From the NCBI GenBank assembly GCA_020086605.1, contig JACBWW010000007.1:22652956-22716955 (forward strand): a stretch of 64,000 bases of DNA, given 5' to 3'. This DNA is from Lanius collurio. Its lineage: Eukaryota > Chordata > Aves > Passeriformes > Laniidae. Position 1 is the stretch's first letter, and each line of letters opens with the position of its first letter. Made by a program: the position numbers and the translations under genes. This document shows, piece by piece, positions 36,006 through 47,186 of this stretch. The notes beneath the pieces were generated by a model that worked only from the letters and a program-made list of their open reading frames with translations, was not told where the DNA came from and ran no database searches.

Positions 36006-36424
36006 TTTTAAGAAACAGATAGATGGGCTATACACAATAGTGACACTAGTGGAGAGAAAGAGACAAAATACCTCATAAAAATTTTCAGAGGGTAAGTTAA
36101 GGAGAGGCAAAAAACCCCAAGCCAGGAATTATGTAAAGATGTGAAAGTAAAATCCAACAGCAAAAGTTAAGTCAGTGAAGGAATTCAAATTACAGCATAA
36201 AACAGTTTATTGCCATTTACAAATAGAGCAAACCTCCAGTGTAAAGTTGTTACCCTTGAAATACTTGAGTCAGCCTTGCAGACTATTTTCTTAGGCCAGG
36301 TTTTGATAGTATTTCACATACCAAGTAGTTCTTAAGCCCACCTACAGCGGTTAGGGAATGACTGACCAGCAAATTCAATGGTTATTTTAATGCTTTAATT
36401 CAAGTGAGCTAATCAGTGATAGCA
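36006..36424. other. spacer between two CR1 insertions
   Basis: About 420 bp of AT-rich sequence between the 3' end of one CR1 and the truncated 5' start of the next. No gene or repeat is recognised. Confidence 0.3.
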
Positions 36425-38325
36425 AGGTTGGAAGCAGCCTGGGATGCAATGTTCATACACTACTGAAGTTTGCAGTCCTGAGGGATATGGATCAGGTAAA
36501 GAATAAAGTCAGGACCCTAAATACTAGGAAAATAAACTTCCAACTCTTCAAGAAGTTAGTCAGCAGGATCCCCTGGGAAACTGCTCTAAAGGACAAGGGA
36601 CAAGATAAGAGCTAGCAGATCAGTTCTAGCACAAGAACATTCAATCCCCAAATGTAAGAAATCAAGATAGGAAGGAGGAAGGCAAGAGACCTGCAGAGAT
36701 GAGTTGAGACCAGGTCAAGCTAAAGGGCAAGAAAGAAATGCACAGGCAGTGGAAGTATGGACACCTATCCTGGCAAGAGTATAAGAACTTGGCCAAATAG
36801 GGTTAGGGAGAAGGCTGAGGTATTCAACTTTTTTCCTCTAAGATTTCAAAGGCAACCTTTTTTCCATACACCTCCTGAGTGGATGGGCTGCAAGAGAGGG
36901 ACAGGACAAACAAAGTCGCTCCAACTCTAAGTAAAGATCAGGCTCATGACCACCTGAGGAACCTGAACATGCACAGTCCATGGAAACTGATGACATGTAT
37001 CCCAGACACCTGAGGGAGTTGGCTGATGTAGTTCTCATAATATTTGCAAAGTCATAGCAGACAGGTGAAGACCCAGGTGACTGGAAAAAGGGAAACATTG
37101 CATTCATTTTTGAAAAGGGTAAAAAGAAGGACTCTGGGAACTACTGACCTGTCAGCCTCATCTCTGTGCTTAGGAAATCATGGAATGGGTCTTTCTAGAA
37201 GCTATGGTAAGGTACATGGAGGGCAAGGAGGTGATTTGAGACACATAGCATGGCTTGGCAAAACAGGCCTTTAACAGGGTCTCTCACAACATCCCTCTCT
37301 CTAAATTGGAGAGATTGATTTGATATGTGGACTCTTTGTAGAAGAGAAACTGGTTGGCTGGTCTCATCTAAAGTGTTGTGTTTCCTAGAGGTCACCAGAC
37401 CTACTGTTTATTATTGTCATCAGCGGCATAGCAGGACTGAGGGGGCCCTAAGGAAGACCCTCTGCAGATAACAACAACCTATGTGGTGTGACTGACATGC
37501 CTGAAGGACAGGATGCTATCTAAAGGGAATTGGACAAGCTCAAAAAGTGGGCTTTTTGGGAATTTTATGAGGAACAACAAGACCCAGTGCAAAGTGCTGC
37601 ACCTAGGTGAGACAGTCCTCTGTACAGGCTGGGGATGAAGGGATTGAGAGCTTCCCTGTGGAGAAGGACATTAGGGTACTGGTGGATGAAAAGCTGCAAG
37701 AGCCCACAAGTGTGCGCTTGCAACTGCATCCTGGGCTGCATCAAATGCAGTGTGATCAACAGATTGAAGGTGGTGATTCTGTCCCTCTGCTCTGCTCCAG
37801 TGATACCCCACCAGGAGTGCTGCATCCAGCTCTGGGGTCCTCAGCACAGGAAACATGTTAGAGATGCTTCAGAGGTGGGCCACAAAAATGATCAAATGGG
37901 AGAAGCACCTCTTCCATGAGGAAGAGCTCAAAGAGTTGAAGTTGTTCAGCCTTCAAGAGAAGAGAGGGCTCTGGGAAGACCTTATTGCAACCCTTCAGTA
38001 CTTAAGAAGGACTTAGGAGAAAGATAGGAACTGAATTTTTAGCAGCGTCTGTTGCAATAGGACAAGGAGTAACAGTTTTAAATCAAAAGAGGGGAAATTT
38101 AGACTAGATATAAGGAAGACATATTTTATGATGAAGGTAGTGAAATACAGGAACAGGTTGCCCAGGGCATTGAGAGATGCCCCATCCCTGGAAACATTCA
38201 AGGCCAGGTTAGATGGGACTCCAAGAAACCTGATCCAGTTGAACGTGACCCTTCATTGAGTCACTGCAGAGGGATTAGACTAGAAGACATTTAAAGGTCC
38301 CTTCCAACCCAAACTATTCTATGAT
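36425..38325 (+). pseudogene. CR1 LINE, 5'-truncated ORF2 remnant with 3' end
   Basis: This is a plus-strand CR1 of about 1.9 kb. It starts in the C-terminal part of the ORF2 endonuclease region (FAVLRDMDQVKNKVRTL, then LFKKLVSRIPWETAL, about 36,460-36,600). It continues through a broken reverse transcriptase: DTGNY-type motif before CQPHLCA-like text near 37,130, SKLERL near 37,300, and the catalytic box at 37,461-37,472 now reading SADN instead of FADD, followed by NLCGV and MPEGQDAI. A thumb-like part follows (CKVLHL, EKDIRVLVDEKL, LGCIKCSVI across frames). It ends with the CR1 tail CCCTTCCAACCCAAACTATTC and TATGATTA. Deletions near 37,255 and 37,385-37,440, stops and frame changes make it dead. 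In living CR1, ORF2 supplies an apurinic-type endonuclease and a reverse transcriptase for target-primed insertion. Confidence 0.9.
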
Positions 38326-39984
38326 TACATAAAGGGTAAGTTACCTGTCAAAGTAAACATGACACATGAAACCAACTCTTCACCTGTGTGCAGAGATACA
38401 CAGAAAAAAAAATAGTCATGAAAAAGTGTGAAAGCCTTCTGTTTTTCTCCTGAATCCACAAAATAAACTACATTTCATTTTTAGAAGCAACATAATGAAA
38501 CTGCCAGATAACAACATCTATACATAGAATAAAAACCATAATAGCATTTTCTACCTTACTGAACATTGAGAATTGCAAGTAAAAATGTATAAGCTTAGCT
38601 TCAAAAAACACAAACCTAATAACAACCACACCTGGGCTAAATTTTTCTTTCTCAACACTGAACATATAACTCTCAGAATTGCTCAGTAATGTCACTGAGA
38701 ATTATGCTTGCAGAAAGAGCTAGAATCCATATAGATTTTATTACATGACATTTAATTACAAAATCTCTCTTTAAAAAAAAAGAAAACATGTTCTGACATC
38801 TATCATTTTAACAAATTATAAACAAATTTCTATCAAAAAGTGTGAATGAGTATTTTTCAACAGCAGCACTAAACACTCTGGTTTAGATACCACATGTTCA
38901 ACCAAGACTATTTAAAAAACTGACCTATTCTACTTTTCACTCCCTAGCAGCTGCCATTTCATCCAAAAATAAAAAACATTTATTTTTTTCTATATGTTTC
39001 CATTTAGAGAGAACTGATCCATTATTAACGGGTTATGTACATATAATCATGTAGCAAAGCTGACTGACTACCTGTGTTGGAAACAAGTTGAATTATGTTT
39101 TAGATGAAATCTATACACTGCAGACAATACTTCATCCTGTATATAACCTGTACCTCATAATGCTTAAAAGTAATCACTTCAGTAACTCAGAGTTTGATAT
39201 GTCGTAACAAATATGATTAGATGGAGGGGAAAAGGAGGAATAAGCCTGAAGAAGGTTTTATTTGCCTACCTGCAGGCACAATCCATGTCAAAATATTATT
39301 TAGAGACAGTCTGAAGATGACAGGCGTTGATATATTTTTTGCAATATTTTGCCAAACACTTTGCTGTGATGGAAGACTTTAGGCCAGCTTGCATAAGAAA
39401 ACTAGATCCATTAGTTTCTAGCTTTAACTGTCTTTCCCCAACCAGATAAAACACTCTGTAGAGGTTCTATTTTCAATTCCTCTGCTGAACCAGCTGTTGG
39501 CAACAGGAACTGGGGGTTTTATGTAGTCATGTATGTGGAGAAAAGAAGGGAGTTTCTGTCTGGTTCTCTCCCCAAATAAGCTTTTGACCCATGTGGTGTC
39601 TAGGAACGAGTAGAGCTGACTGAGATCCAGGTGCTGGTCCAACAACTGTGCTAAGAAATATTGAGCCCTGCCCAATCCAGCTCAATTTCTTTTTGACAGT
39701 CTCTCCACATTGCAGTTCTACTTCCTCATGCTGTTGTTTATGAGTCCACCTTTGCATTACTCAGCAAGTCTGACAGACTGCCAGAAATCTACTGGTGAAG
39801 CAGAAGAAAATAAATGCTATAGTTTAATTTTCATTATCTAGACCAAATCTGAATGGAACTTCAGTACACAAACAATTCTACACCATTTAGTATCAATCCT
39901 AATGATGGTGCCAATGCTACTGGAAACATTTATGTGGCTCCTGGGAAAATGGAGGGCTGAGAGTATACGTGAAATGCTTCTGGA
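38326..39984. other. non-coding stretch with an unplaced minus-strand open block
   Basis: No gene is recognised. At about 39,424-39,757 two overlapping minus-strand frames of 76-83 codons share a GC-richer block with readable but unfamiliar peptide (QKLIWGENQTE in one frame). It lies just past the broken end of the neighbouring CR1 copy but does not match the CR1 endonuclease that should follow there. It may be another old retroelement. The rest is AT-rich. Confidence 0.3.
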
Positions 39985-40875
39985 CAAACACAGCTTGAAT
40001 CCATTCCCCTAGCCCTGAAATGGCAATAGGGCAATAGCTTTCTGGCAGTGCAGTGGCTTCCATCTCCTCCTGTTTGCTGCCCACACCGCATGCACTGGTG
40101 TAAAGGCACCTCAGAGCTGGCCTGGCAGCCACGTTGCCTTCCTAAAGGAACACCCTCTTAGTTCCTTTGAGATAATTCTCTGGTGTTTCCCTGTTGGTTT
40201 CTGTTACATCAGAAGTCCCTGGCTTGTCTCCATAAGACTGCGAGTGTGTTCCAGTGTGGCCAGCACGTTTCAAAGTCACTGGCAGAGGCTCCTTGCTGGC
40301 ACGCTGTCCCTCTAACCTTTGCTTCTCATCCCACAGCCTGCCAAACACAAACCTGGTATTGTCCCCCTCCCCTATCACAACTAGCATAAAGCTCTGTCAG
40401 TGGGCCCCTCTGGTTCCCAAGCAGCGACTCTCCTCCCTGAGAAAGGCAAGTCTCTACTGGTACAAGCATGCCTGGTGCTGCATAGATCATTCCATTGACA
40501 AAAAACAATCATTTTGGTGGTGATAGCAGCCCCAGAGCCATCTTAATAGACTCAAGCCCATCAGTTTCTTCCAAGGTTGCTGTCTTCAACTCAAAGTATA
40601 GCGGAAATCATAACTTGTGCCTCAGATTCCCTTACCAAATATTCCCAAGCCCTGAAGTCCTTTCTGATCATCCTTGGACAACATGTTGCCACTTCATCAT
40701 CCCCTACATGGAAGATCAGTAATGAGTAATAGTCTCAGGACAGCTCCAGATTAGGAAGTTTCTGGATGACATTCCTACCCAGGCCCCAGGAAGGTGGCAA
40801 ACCTTCCTATGGGTTGGGCCCAACTGGTATATTGGGCCCTCTGTCACCTTAGAAAGGAATCATCTGCAACTTGAT
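39985..40875 (-). pseudogene. CR1 LINE fragment: ORF1 esterase domain to start of ORF2
   Basis: Read on the minus strand from 40,875 downward, this shows the CR1 ORF1 SGNH-type esterase. Block I occurs at 40,857-40,865 as DDS where GDS is usual. Next come GPTHRKVCHLPGA, DYYSLLIFHVGDDEVATCC with IRKDFRAW, and the C-terminal NGMIYAAPGML and LSQGG (about 40,500-40,420). An inter-ORF part leads to the N-terminus of ORF2 (LRCLYTSAC, SKQEEMEAT, SYCPIAI; 40,117-39,988), which should begin the endonuclease. Matches jump between frames and carry stops, so it is dead. Unusually it keeps 5' parts and lacks the rest of ORF2 and the 3' end, the opposite of normal CR1 truncation. Confidence 0.8.
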
Positions 40876-41319
40876 AAGCATAAATCCAAACAAAACAATG
40901 GATCAATGAATGGAGTTAGACAAAGACATTTTGGTTTCAAATCTTTTTCCAAAGAAGTTCACAAACTTCATCTGCCACAATGCCAATTTTATCTCAGAAG
41001 TGGAATCCAACCAGGCAATTGACAAGAATCAAAAAAGAAAGCCCTCAGTCTGCTTCAATGTTGCGTCAGTAGACAAGGACAAGTGCATGATAGCAGCAAA
41101 TTAGAAACTATTGCAACCAAAAAATGACAATTTATGTAATAATCTTATAGTCCTAATTGTAAAGTATTTTAACATATTGAAATTACACATGTCAAAACAG
41201 GACAAGCATTTAAGAGCAGTCTTGTGCTTCATCTTGAAAAACAGACTTCTGCAGAGATCTTACTAAATTAAATTTAAAGTAAAATCATTGGTGCCTATTT
41301 TGCTGCTCACAGCCATCTG
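40876..41319. other. spacer between two minus-strand CR1 pieces
   Basis: About 440 bp, AT-rich, without recognised gene or repeat. Its upper edge borders the 3' end of the larger CR1 and its lower edge borders the ORF1 piece of the smaller one. Confidence 0.3.
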
Positions 41320-43500
41320 AGAATCACAGAATGGGTAACGCTGGGACCACAGTGGGTCACCTGGTCCAACCTCCCTGCTCCAGCAGGGTCATCCCAAAGC
41401 ACATTGCATAGAATTGAGTCCAGATGGTTATTAAATATCTTCAGTGAGGGAGACACCACAACCTCTCCGGGCAACCTGTTCCAGTGCTCAGTCATCTGCA
41501 CAGGAAAGAAGTTCTTCTTCATGTTCACAAGGAACTTCCTGTGCATTAGTTTCTATCCATTGCTTCTTGTCCTTGGCACCACTGAGGTCCATCCTCTCGA
41601 CACCTTTCCTTCAGATGGACAACCGACAGGGAATCTCGTCCGCTTCTCAAGGCTGAACAATTCCAGCTTCCTTAGCCTTCCTCCATAGGAGAAATGCTCT
41701 TGTCCCTTAATCATCTTTGTTGCCTTCCACTGGACCCGCTCCAGGAGCTCTGCATCTCTCTCGTCCTGAGGAGCCCAGAAGTGAACACAGCACTCCAGAT
41801 GTGGCCTCACCAGGGCTGAACAGAGGGGCAGGATCATCTCCCTCACCCTGCTGGCAATGTTCTTCCTAATGCCCCCCAGGATCCCATCTGCCTTCTTGGC
41901 CACAGGGACACACTGCTGGTCATGGACAGCTTGTTATCCACCAGGACCTCCAGGTTCTTCTCCACAGAGCTGCTTTCCAGGTCAGCCCCCACCCTGTGCT
42001 GGTGCAGAGGGTTGTTCTTCCCCAGGTGTAGGACCTTGCATTTGCCTTTGCTGTATTTCAGGCAGTTCTTCTCTGCCCATCTCTCTACCCTGTCGAGGTC
42101 CTTTAGAAGGGCTACACAGCACTCAGAGGTATCAGCCACTCCTCACAGCTTTGTGTTGTCAGTGAACTTTCTGAGGAGGTATTTGCCTCTCATCCAAGTT
42201 ACTGATGAACAACAGAAACCATATTGGGCCCAGTATTGAACCCTGGGGGATACCACAAGTGAAAGGCCCCAGCTAGACCCTGCGCCACTGATTATGTCCC
42301 TCTGCGATCTGCCAGTCAGTCAATTTTCAGTCTATCCAGTCCACTGATCCTGAGTTTGTTTAGGAGGATATTGCAAGAAAGTGTCAAAAGCCTTGCCGCA
42401 ATTGAGGTAGACAATATGCATTTAATTACCCTATCCATCCAGGCAAGTTGTTTCCCTGTAGAAGGCAATCTGGTTGGTCAAGGACTACTCCTGATAATCT
42501 ATTTGCCATCCATGTGGACAGAGATAGCCTCAAGATGGCCTCCACCACCTTTCTAGGGATTGAGGTGAGGCTGACTAGTTGGTTAAGTTCCCTAGGTCCT
42601 CCTTTCTGAAGACTGGGATGACATTTGTTTTCTCCCAGTCCTCAGGCACCTCCCCTGATTGCCACAACCTCTCAAAGATGATCACAGTTGGCCTAGATAA
42701 GGTGCTCACCACGTCTCTCAGCATCCCATCAGAGCCCATGGACTTGTGGATGTCAAGGTGTTCTCCAACCCGATCTTTCTTGACCAAGGCAAAGTCTTCC
42801 TTACAACACTCCTTCACCTGGGTCTCCTGTGTCAGAGATTCCTGGAGGCTGGTCTTGTCAGTGAAGACTGATGCAAGGAAGGCATTCAGTAACTCGGCCT
42901 TCTCCATGTCCTCTGTTACCACAGTCCCCATTCCATTAATTCCAGATATGTCTTGGCCTTCCTTGCCTCATTTCTATCTACTCACTCTGACAGCCTCTCT
43001 ATATTCATTCCAAGTGGCCTGACCCTGCTTCCATCTCCTGTGTATTCCCTACTTACACTCAAGTAACAACACAGGTTCTTTATTTATCCACACAGGTCTC
43101 TTGCCCACTTTGCCCAAGTTCTTTCTCACCAGGATATATCATTCTTGAGCCTTGCAGAAGCGATCCTTTAAGATCACAACCAGCTCTCCTGGACCCGTCT
43201 TCCCCACAGGATCTGTTCCCATAGGATTCCTTCAAGAAAAGCCCCTAAAGAGGCTGAAGCTTGCTCTCCTGAAGTCCATGCTTACTATTTTACTTGCTGT
43301 CCTGCCTCTTTCTTGCCCAGTAATGAATTCCACAATTTCATGGTTACTGCAGCCACAGCTGCCCCCAACATTTCTATCTCCAACAAGGCCTTCCATGTTA
43401 GTTGTAATAAGGTTGAGCAGCACATTGTTCCTTGTGGAATCCTCCACTACCTGTCACGCTCAAACCTCCTCCACTGAGGCGCTGAGACACAGGGAAAGGA
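41320..43500 (-). pseudogene. CR1 LINE, 2.2-kb ORF2 remnant with 3' end
   Basis: Read downward on the minus strand it begins within the endonuclease (EGLVGD, CGCSNHEIVEF, 43,447-43,232). It passes a linker (GELVVILKDRF, GKVGKRPVWINKE) and enters the reverse transcriptase: EDMEKAELLNAFLASVF, DIHKSMGSDGM, IIFERLWQSGEVPEDW (42,931-42,575), AFDTF, then the catalytic box at 42,155-42,166 as FTDN instead of FADD. The C-terminal part follows: KGKCKVLHLGKNNPLHQ, VLVDNKLSM, ILPLCSALVRPHLECC, TEHWNRLPGEVV. The 3' end at about 41,320 shows the complement of the CR1 terminus (GAGAATCACAGAATGGGTAA). Frame changes and stops abound. It is the longest and best preserved repeat here. The longest open frame in the window, on the plus strand at 42,579-43,022, is only its antisense shadow. 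Confidence 0.93.
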
Positions 43501-44040
43501 ATTTGCATTTTTAAAAGGTTAACTGAATTCCCCGCATCACTTTGAAAATTTCAGTTAGCTTAAGCAATTGTTTCACTTTGCATTGCAAAACACAGAAAAT
43601 CAAAGCCATCCTGAAAAGACAACATTTTGCTTAAGTTCAGCTCTGCTAACAATTTGACCAAGTGTATATTTATTTACTTTCAAAATATGGCAAAGCTGAT
43701 AACTTAAGGCAAATTCCTAAGAAAGAATGAAAAACATAGGGTAACATGACTGTAAAGCACATGTGAAGTAATTTAAAACTTAAACTATCATTGAGTTTTG
43801 TAATACAATATAATATTAATTTGTAGCATTCTTACACTGGTTTCAAGATACTGATACAATTATAAGCTGTTATGAATTTTATCTTAAATACACCTTAAGT
43901 GGATTCGATAAACTTGGAAGTGATTCAGAAAGATATTCCTAGAACCTCTGCCCTGCTTTAAAACCTCAACTACTTTTCTTGTATGATTCCTTCTTTGTTG
44001 GGCAGACACAAACCATTGGAAAACCTTTCAGATTACTTAC

Positions 44041-44112
44041 CGCAGTAGCCTTCATAATTAATTTTTTAAAAATTGTATCAGGATCACTGTGGAACAAGGC
44101 TCTCATGCTTTC
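44041..44112 (-). other. exon-like 72-bp block, product unknown
   Basis: On the minus strand a CCTTTGCAG acceptor precedes 72 open bases (24 codons, ESMRALFHSDP at the start and KATA at the end). GCG|GTAAGTAA, a strong donor, follows. Phase is 0/0. The peptide is not familiar. Pseudo-exons with good splice sites are common in long introns, and 24 codons stay open by chance often, so this is a weak candidate. Confidence 0.15.
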
Positions 44113-45294
44113 CTGCAAAGGCAATTCAGTTATCACGAAATACATCCTTTGCACATCTATTTGGGGTTTTCAAAAAGAATTCTAAGAATGGTAAGATTTC
44201 ATTGCAGAAGTGAAATCCTTAGCAGTGTGGCACAGCTAGTAAGAAATGTTCCATTCTTTTCTTATATTAGCATTGTTATACCCTGGATTTTAATACTGAT
44301 AAAAGCAATCAACTTTATTTTATTTACCTGCAATGGAACAGTACAAAATTGGCCCATTTCCAATCCCATTTATGTCAACAAAAGCTAGATCAATGAATCA
44401 GTAATCTCATTCTTTAAATGTACCCAAGAAATCAATGTGTTAAAATCAAGGATTAGCATCAGCATTTACCACAGATTGCATTATTGAAACAATACAGAAA
44501 ATGCTACTTAGATTTAATCCCATTTTACAACATTCATGAATAAAGAATAATTCTTTGAAGTTAAAAGACCTAAGTTATTGTAGAAATATGTTTTTAGGAT
44601 GTTTGGACAGAAATTCTACCTTAAGCATTTTCAGGAAAATTTCCAATAAATGCATGATGTTTATGAACAGTCAGCAAAAAATATGCAATTCCACTTGACC
44701 CATGAAAGCTCCCAAATCATTGCTACTTCCATCCAGGCACCACAGAAAGACTCTTGAACAGGAGAATCATCTGACAATTAGCTCACCTACCCTTTAGGCT
44801 TTCAGGGTTAAAGTGCTAGAAAGGGAAAGGGGCATCAGTAGAGCCACTGGTATTTGTATCAAGAATATTTTCAAAGAAATTCAGGTTCAACGCAAAAATT
44901 AATTACCCAAACTGAATGAAATGTTGAATATTGAAATACCCTGGTGCTGTTGGAAGATTTTAGAGTTACTGACAGTTTTACTCTCCTCTGACCAAAAATA
45001 CTGAAAAAGCCACAAATGACACAACAGTTTCTAGCCAGTGAAAACTTTGTTACAACAACAGAATTATGTTGGTTTAACTACACTTGATATGTACCCTCAA
45101 ACATAGTTCCTTTGTCCTGAAAGAGTAAATAACCTCCTTTCAGTTTCTGATATTTTATTACAGGTTGAGTTTTCCAAATAAAATATAAACAGATGCTTCT
45201 GAAAGCAGGCTAAGAAGAAAAGCACCTAATCTACAGACAAGAGACTGAAAGCAGCTAGGTAACATAAATGAGACGGGAAAAAACAGGACCTTAC

Positions 45295-45342
45295 CTTTGA
45301 ACACTGTTTATGATTCTGGCACCAAGCAAGTGACCCATTGTT
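45295..45342 (-). other. exon-like 48-bp block, product unknown
   Basis: On the minus strand a long pyrimidine tract (CCTTTCCTTTGCCTTTCAG) precedes 48 open bases coding NNGSLAWCQNHKQCSK in one frame. AAAG|GTAAGG follows. Phase is 0/0, so it could join in frame to the 72-bp block at 44.0 kb. Two cysteines and an NGS sequon would suit an extracellular segment, but no family is recognised. It may be a pseudo-exon. Confidence 0.15.
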
Positions 45343-46621
45343 CTGAAAGGCAAAGGAAAGGTACATGAATATTAATATTTCTTTCAGGATAGACATGTTC
45401 ACTCTAACATATTTGAATGGAATGCACCATCCAGTTCTGCTTAGAGAATGATGTTCTGCCACAACATTAAGTACCAATACTGACTCCTAAACCCTTGTGT
45501 GGAGTTAAAGGCTCACACAAGTGTAAAGTGAACATAAAAGTGAGGAAAGCATTTCACCAGGCAAGTCTGTAGGAAAACTGACCAAAGGCATCTTTTAGTC
45601 CATCTTTGTAAATACTTGCTGTCTAGAATTGCTAAGTAGTAGACAAGAGTTAACACTTGCATTTAAGAAATTTATACAGATTAGTAGTGATTCACAGAAA
45701 GAAAGCCCATTAGTTGCATTTCAATATTGCACAATACTTAAAATAAATTGTCAAGCAAAGATAATGAACAACTTTTAAGTAAATGGAAAATTCAATTAAA
45801 TGCAATATGAGTTTCACAAAAGTCACCTGTGCCATTTTTATTTTATATTTTTGATAATAAAGTACATTTCCCAGATAAGGAAACACTATAGCTGTCATTT
45901 ATCCTGACTGCAGTAAAACAACCAATATATTATAACATGCAAAATAATAATTTAAGCTAACAGAAAAGAAAACATGAGAAGAGAAAGATAAGTATGAAAC
46001 TGGCACAGTGACAATTGACAATCGGTAACTTGTTGTTCTTCTAGAGGGGTTCTGAAGGGTCAATTTTGAAAACATCATTTCCTGGTTAAAAAAACCCACA
46101 GTTTGGAAAAGAGAAGTGTATGTTTGTGGTGTTAAAAGATGAAACAAAACAATGATTTACTTTCTGTATAGTGGAAGATTGAAACAACCTCAGGAAAACC
46201 TAAATGACTGAACATAAGAAATGGGGTACAAACTCTGCAATACTTCCTAAACTGACATACTTAGGACATCATATGTACGCGTTTCTTCCATCATTTATAA
46301 GTCCATGCTCTGGAAACAGAATGGACAAAGATTCTTGTAAATTTATTGCTCAGAACTGGAGTTCAATTGTGAGTCTGTGAGGGAGTAAACAGAAATCCTT
46401 TCATAGGAATTAGGCAAGGTATTCCAGCAGGGAATGTGACTGCAGTGTACCCTCACTGTTGGCACCAACTATGGATCTGGAAATCAGTTTCCAAGGAGGA
46501 GGAATTCAGGTAGACCAGAATGCAAAGTACTAATATAGCAACACTTTTTCTCTCTCTCCTTTTATAATTTTTTTTTTCTTTTTTATTAAAGAGTGATGCA
46601 AATAATGGAATAATATACATA

Positions 46622-47186
46622 CGTTGATTTCATCTGGGAAAATTTTCTTCACAGTAGCTAGTATGGTCTATGCTTTGGATTTGTCCTGGAAGCAGTGTTG
46701 ATAACACAGGGATGTTCTTGCTACTGCTGAGCAGTGTTTACAAGTGCTTACATACAGCATCAAGGCCTTTTTTGCTCCTCACCCCATCCCACTACCGAGG
46801 ACTGGGGGTGCACAAGGAGTAGGGAGGGGACACAGCTGTGCTCCCAAGGTCCCAACTGACCAAAGGGATATTCCATACAATATGGTGCCACACTCAACAT
46901 ATAATGCTGAGTGGCAGAGGAGGAAGGGATGGACATTTGGAGTGATGGCATTTGTCTTCCCAAGTCACCATCCTGGATGACAAAGGGGATGGCTGAACAT
47001 CTGCCTCCCCGTGGGAGAGTGAAATGATTCCTTGCATTGCTGGTGTGTATAGCTTCTGCTTTACCTATTAAATTGTCTTTATCGCAACCCATGAGGTTTT
47101 TCTACCTTTACTGTTCTAATTCTCTCCCCTGTCCCACAGATGAACTGAGTGATCACATGTCGAGTTGCCAGCTGGCTCTTAACTGC
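46622..47186 (+). mobile_element. solo LTR of an avian endogenous retrovirus (family copy 2)
   Basis: It aligns along most of its length to the LTR at 1,624-2,195, in the same orientation: TTTTCTTC, GATAACACAGGGATGTTCTTG, CATCAAGGCCTTTT, CACCCCATCCCACTACCGAGG, GGGAGGGGACACAGCTGTG, GTCTTCCCAAGTCACC and CTTTACCTATTAAATTGTC. A TATA-like ATATAATG lies near 46,900 and ATTAAA at 47,067-47,072. The ends are decayed and lack clear TG...CA. TATACATA occurs on both sides (46,614-46,621 and 47,187-47,194) and may be the target duplication, although the motif is low in complexity. No internal viral sequence adjoins, so it is a solo LTR. Confidence 0.75.

Larger units (their letters stand above)
43501..46621. 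other. AT-rich non-coding stretch with two small exon-like blocks
   Basis: No gene is recognised with confidence. Two minus-strand blocks with splice-like borders are noted separately (44,041-44,112 and 45,295-45,342). The rest is AT-rich and of random composition, with a T-rich run near 46,566-46,590 just before the next LTR. Confidence 0.3.

Noticed and set aside
37565..37861. Minus-strand frames of 61-86 codons
   Set aside because: Antisense to the plus-strand CR1 thumb region.
41857..42239. Plus-strand open frames of 102-105 codons
   Set aside because: Shadows of the same minus-strand CR1 ORF2.
42579..43022. Longest open frame in the window (147 codons, plus strand)
   Set aside because: It is antisense to the CR1 reverse-transcriptase remnant on the minus strand, whose motifs are clear.
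1624..47186. A single giant provirus bounded by the two related LTRs
   Set aside because: The 45 kb between them has no gag, pol or env sequence, and the two LTRs differ too much to come from one insertion.
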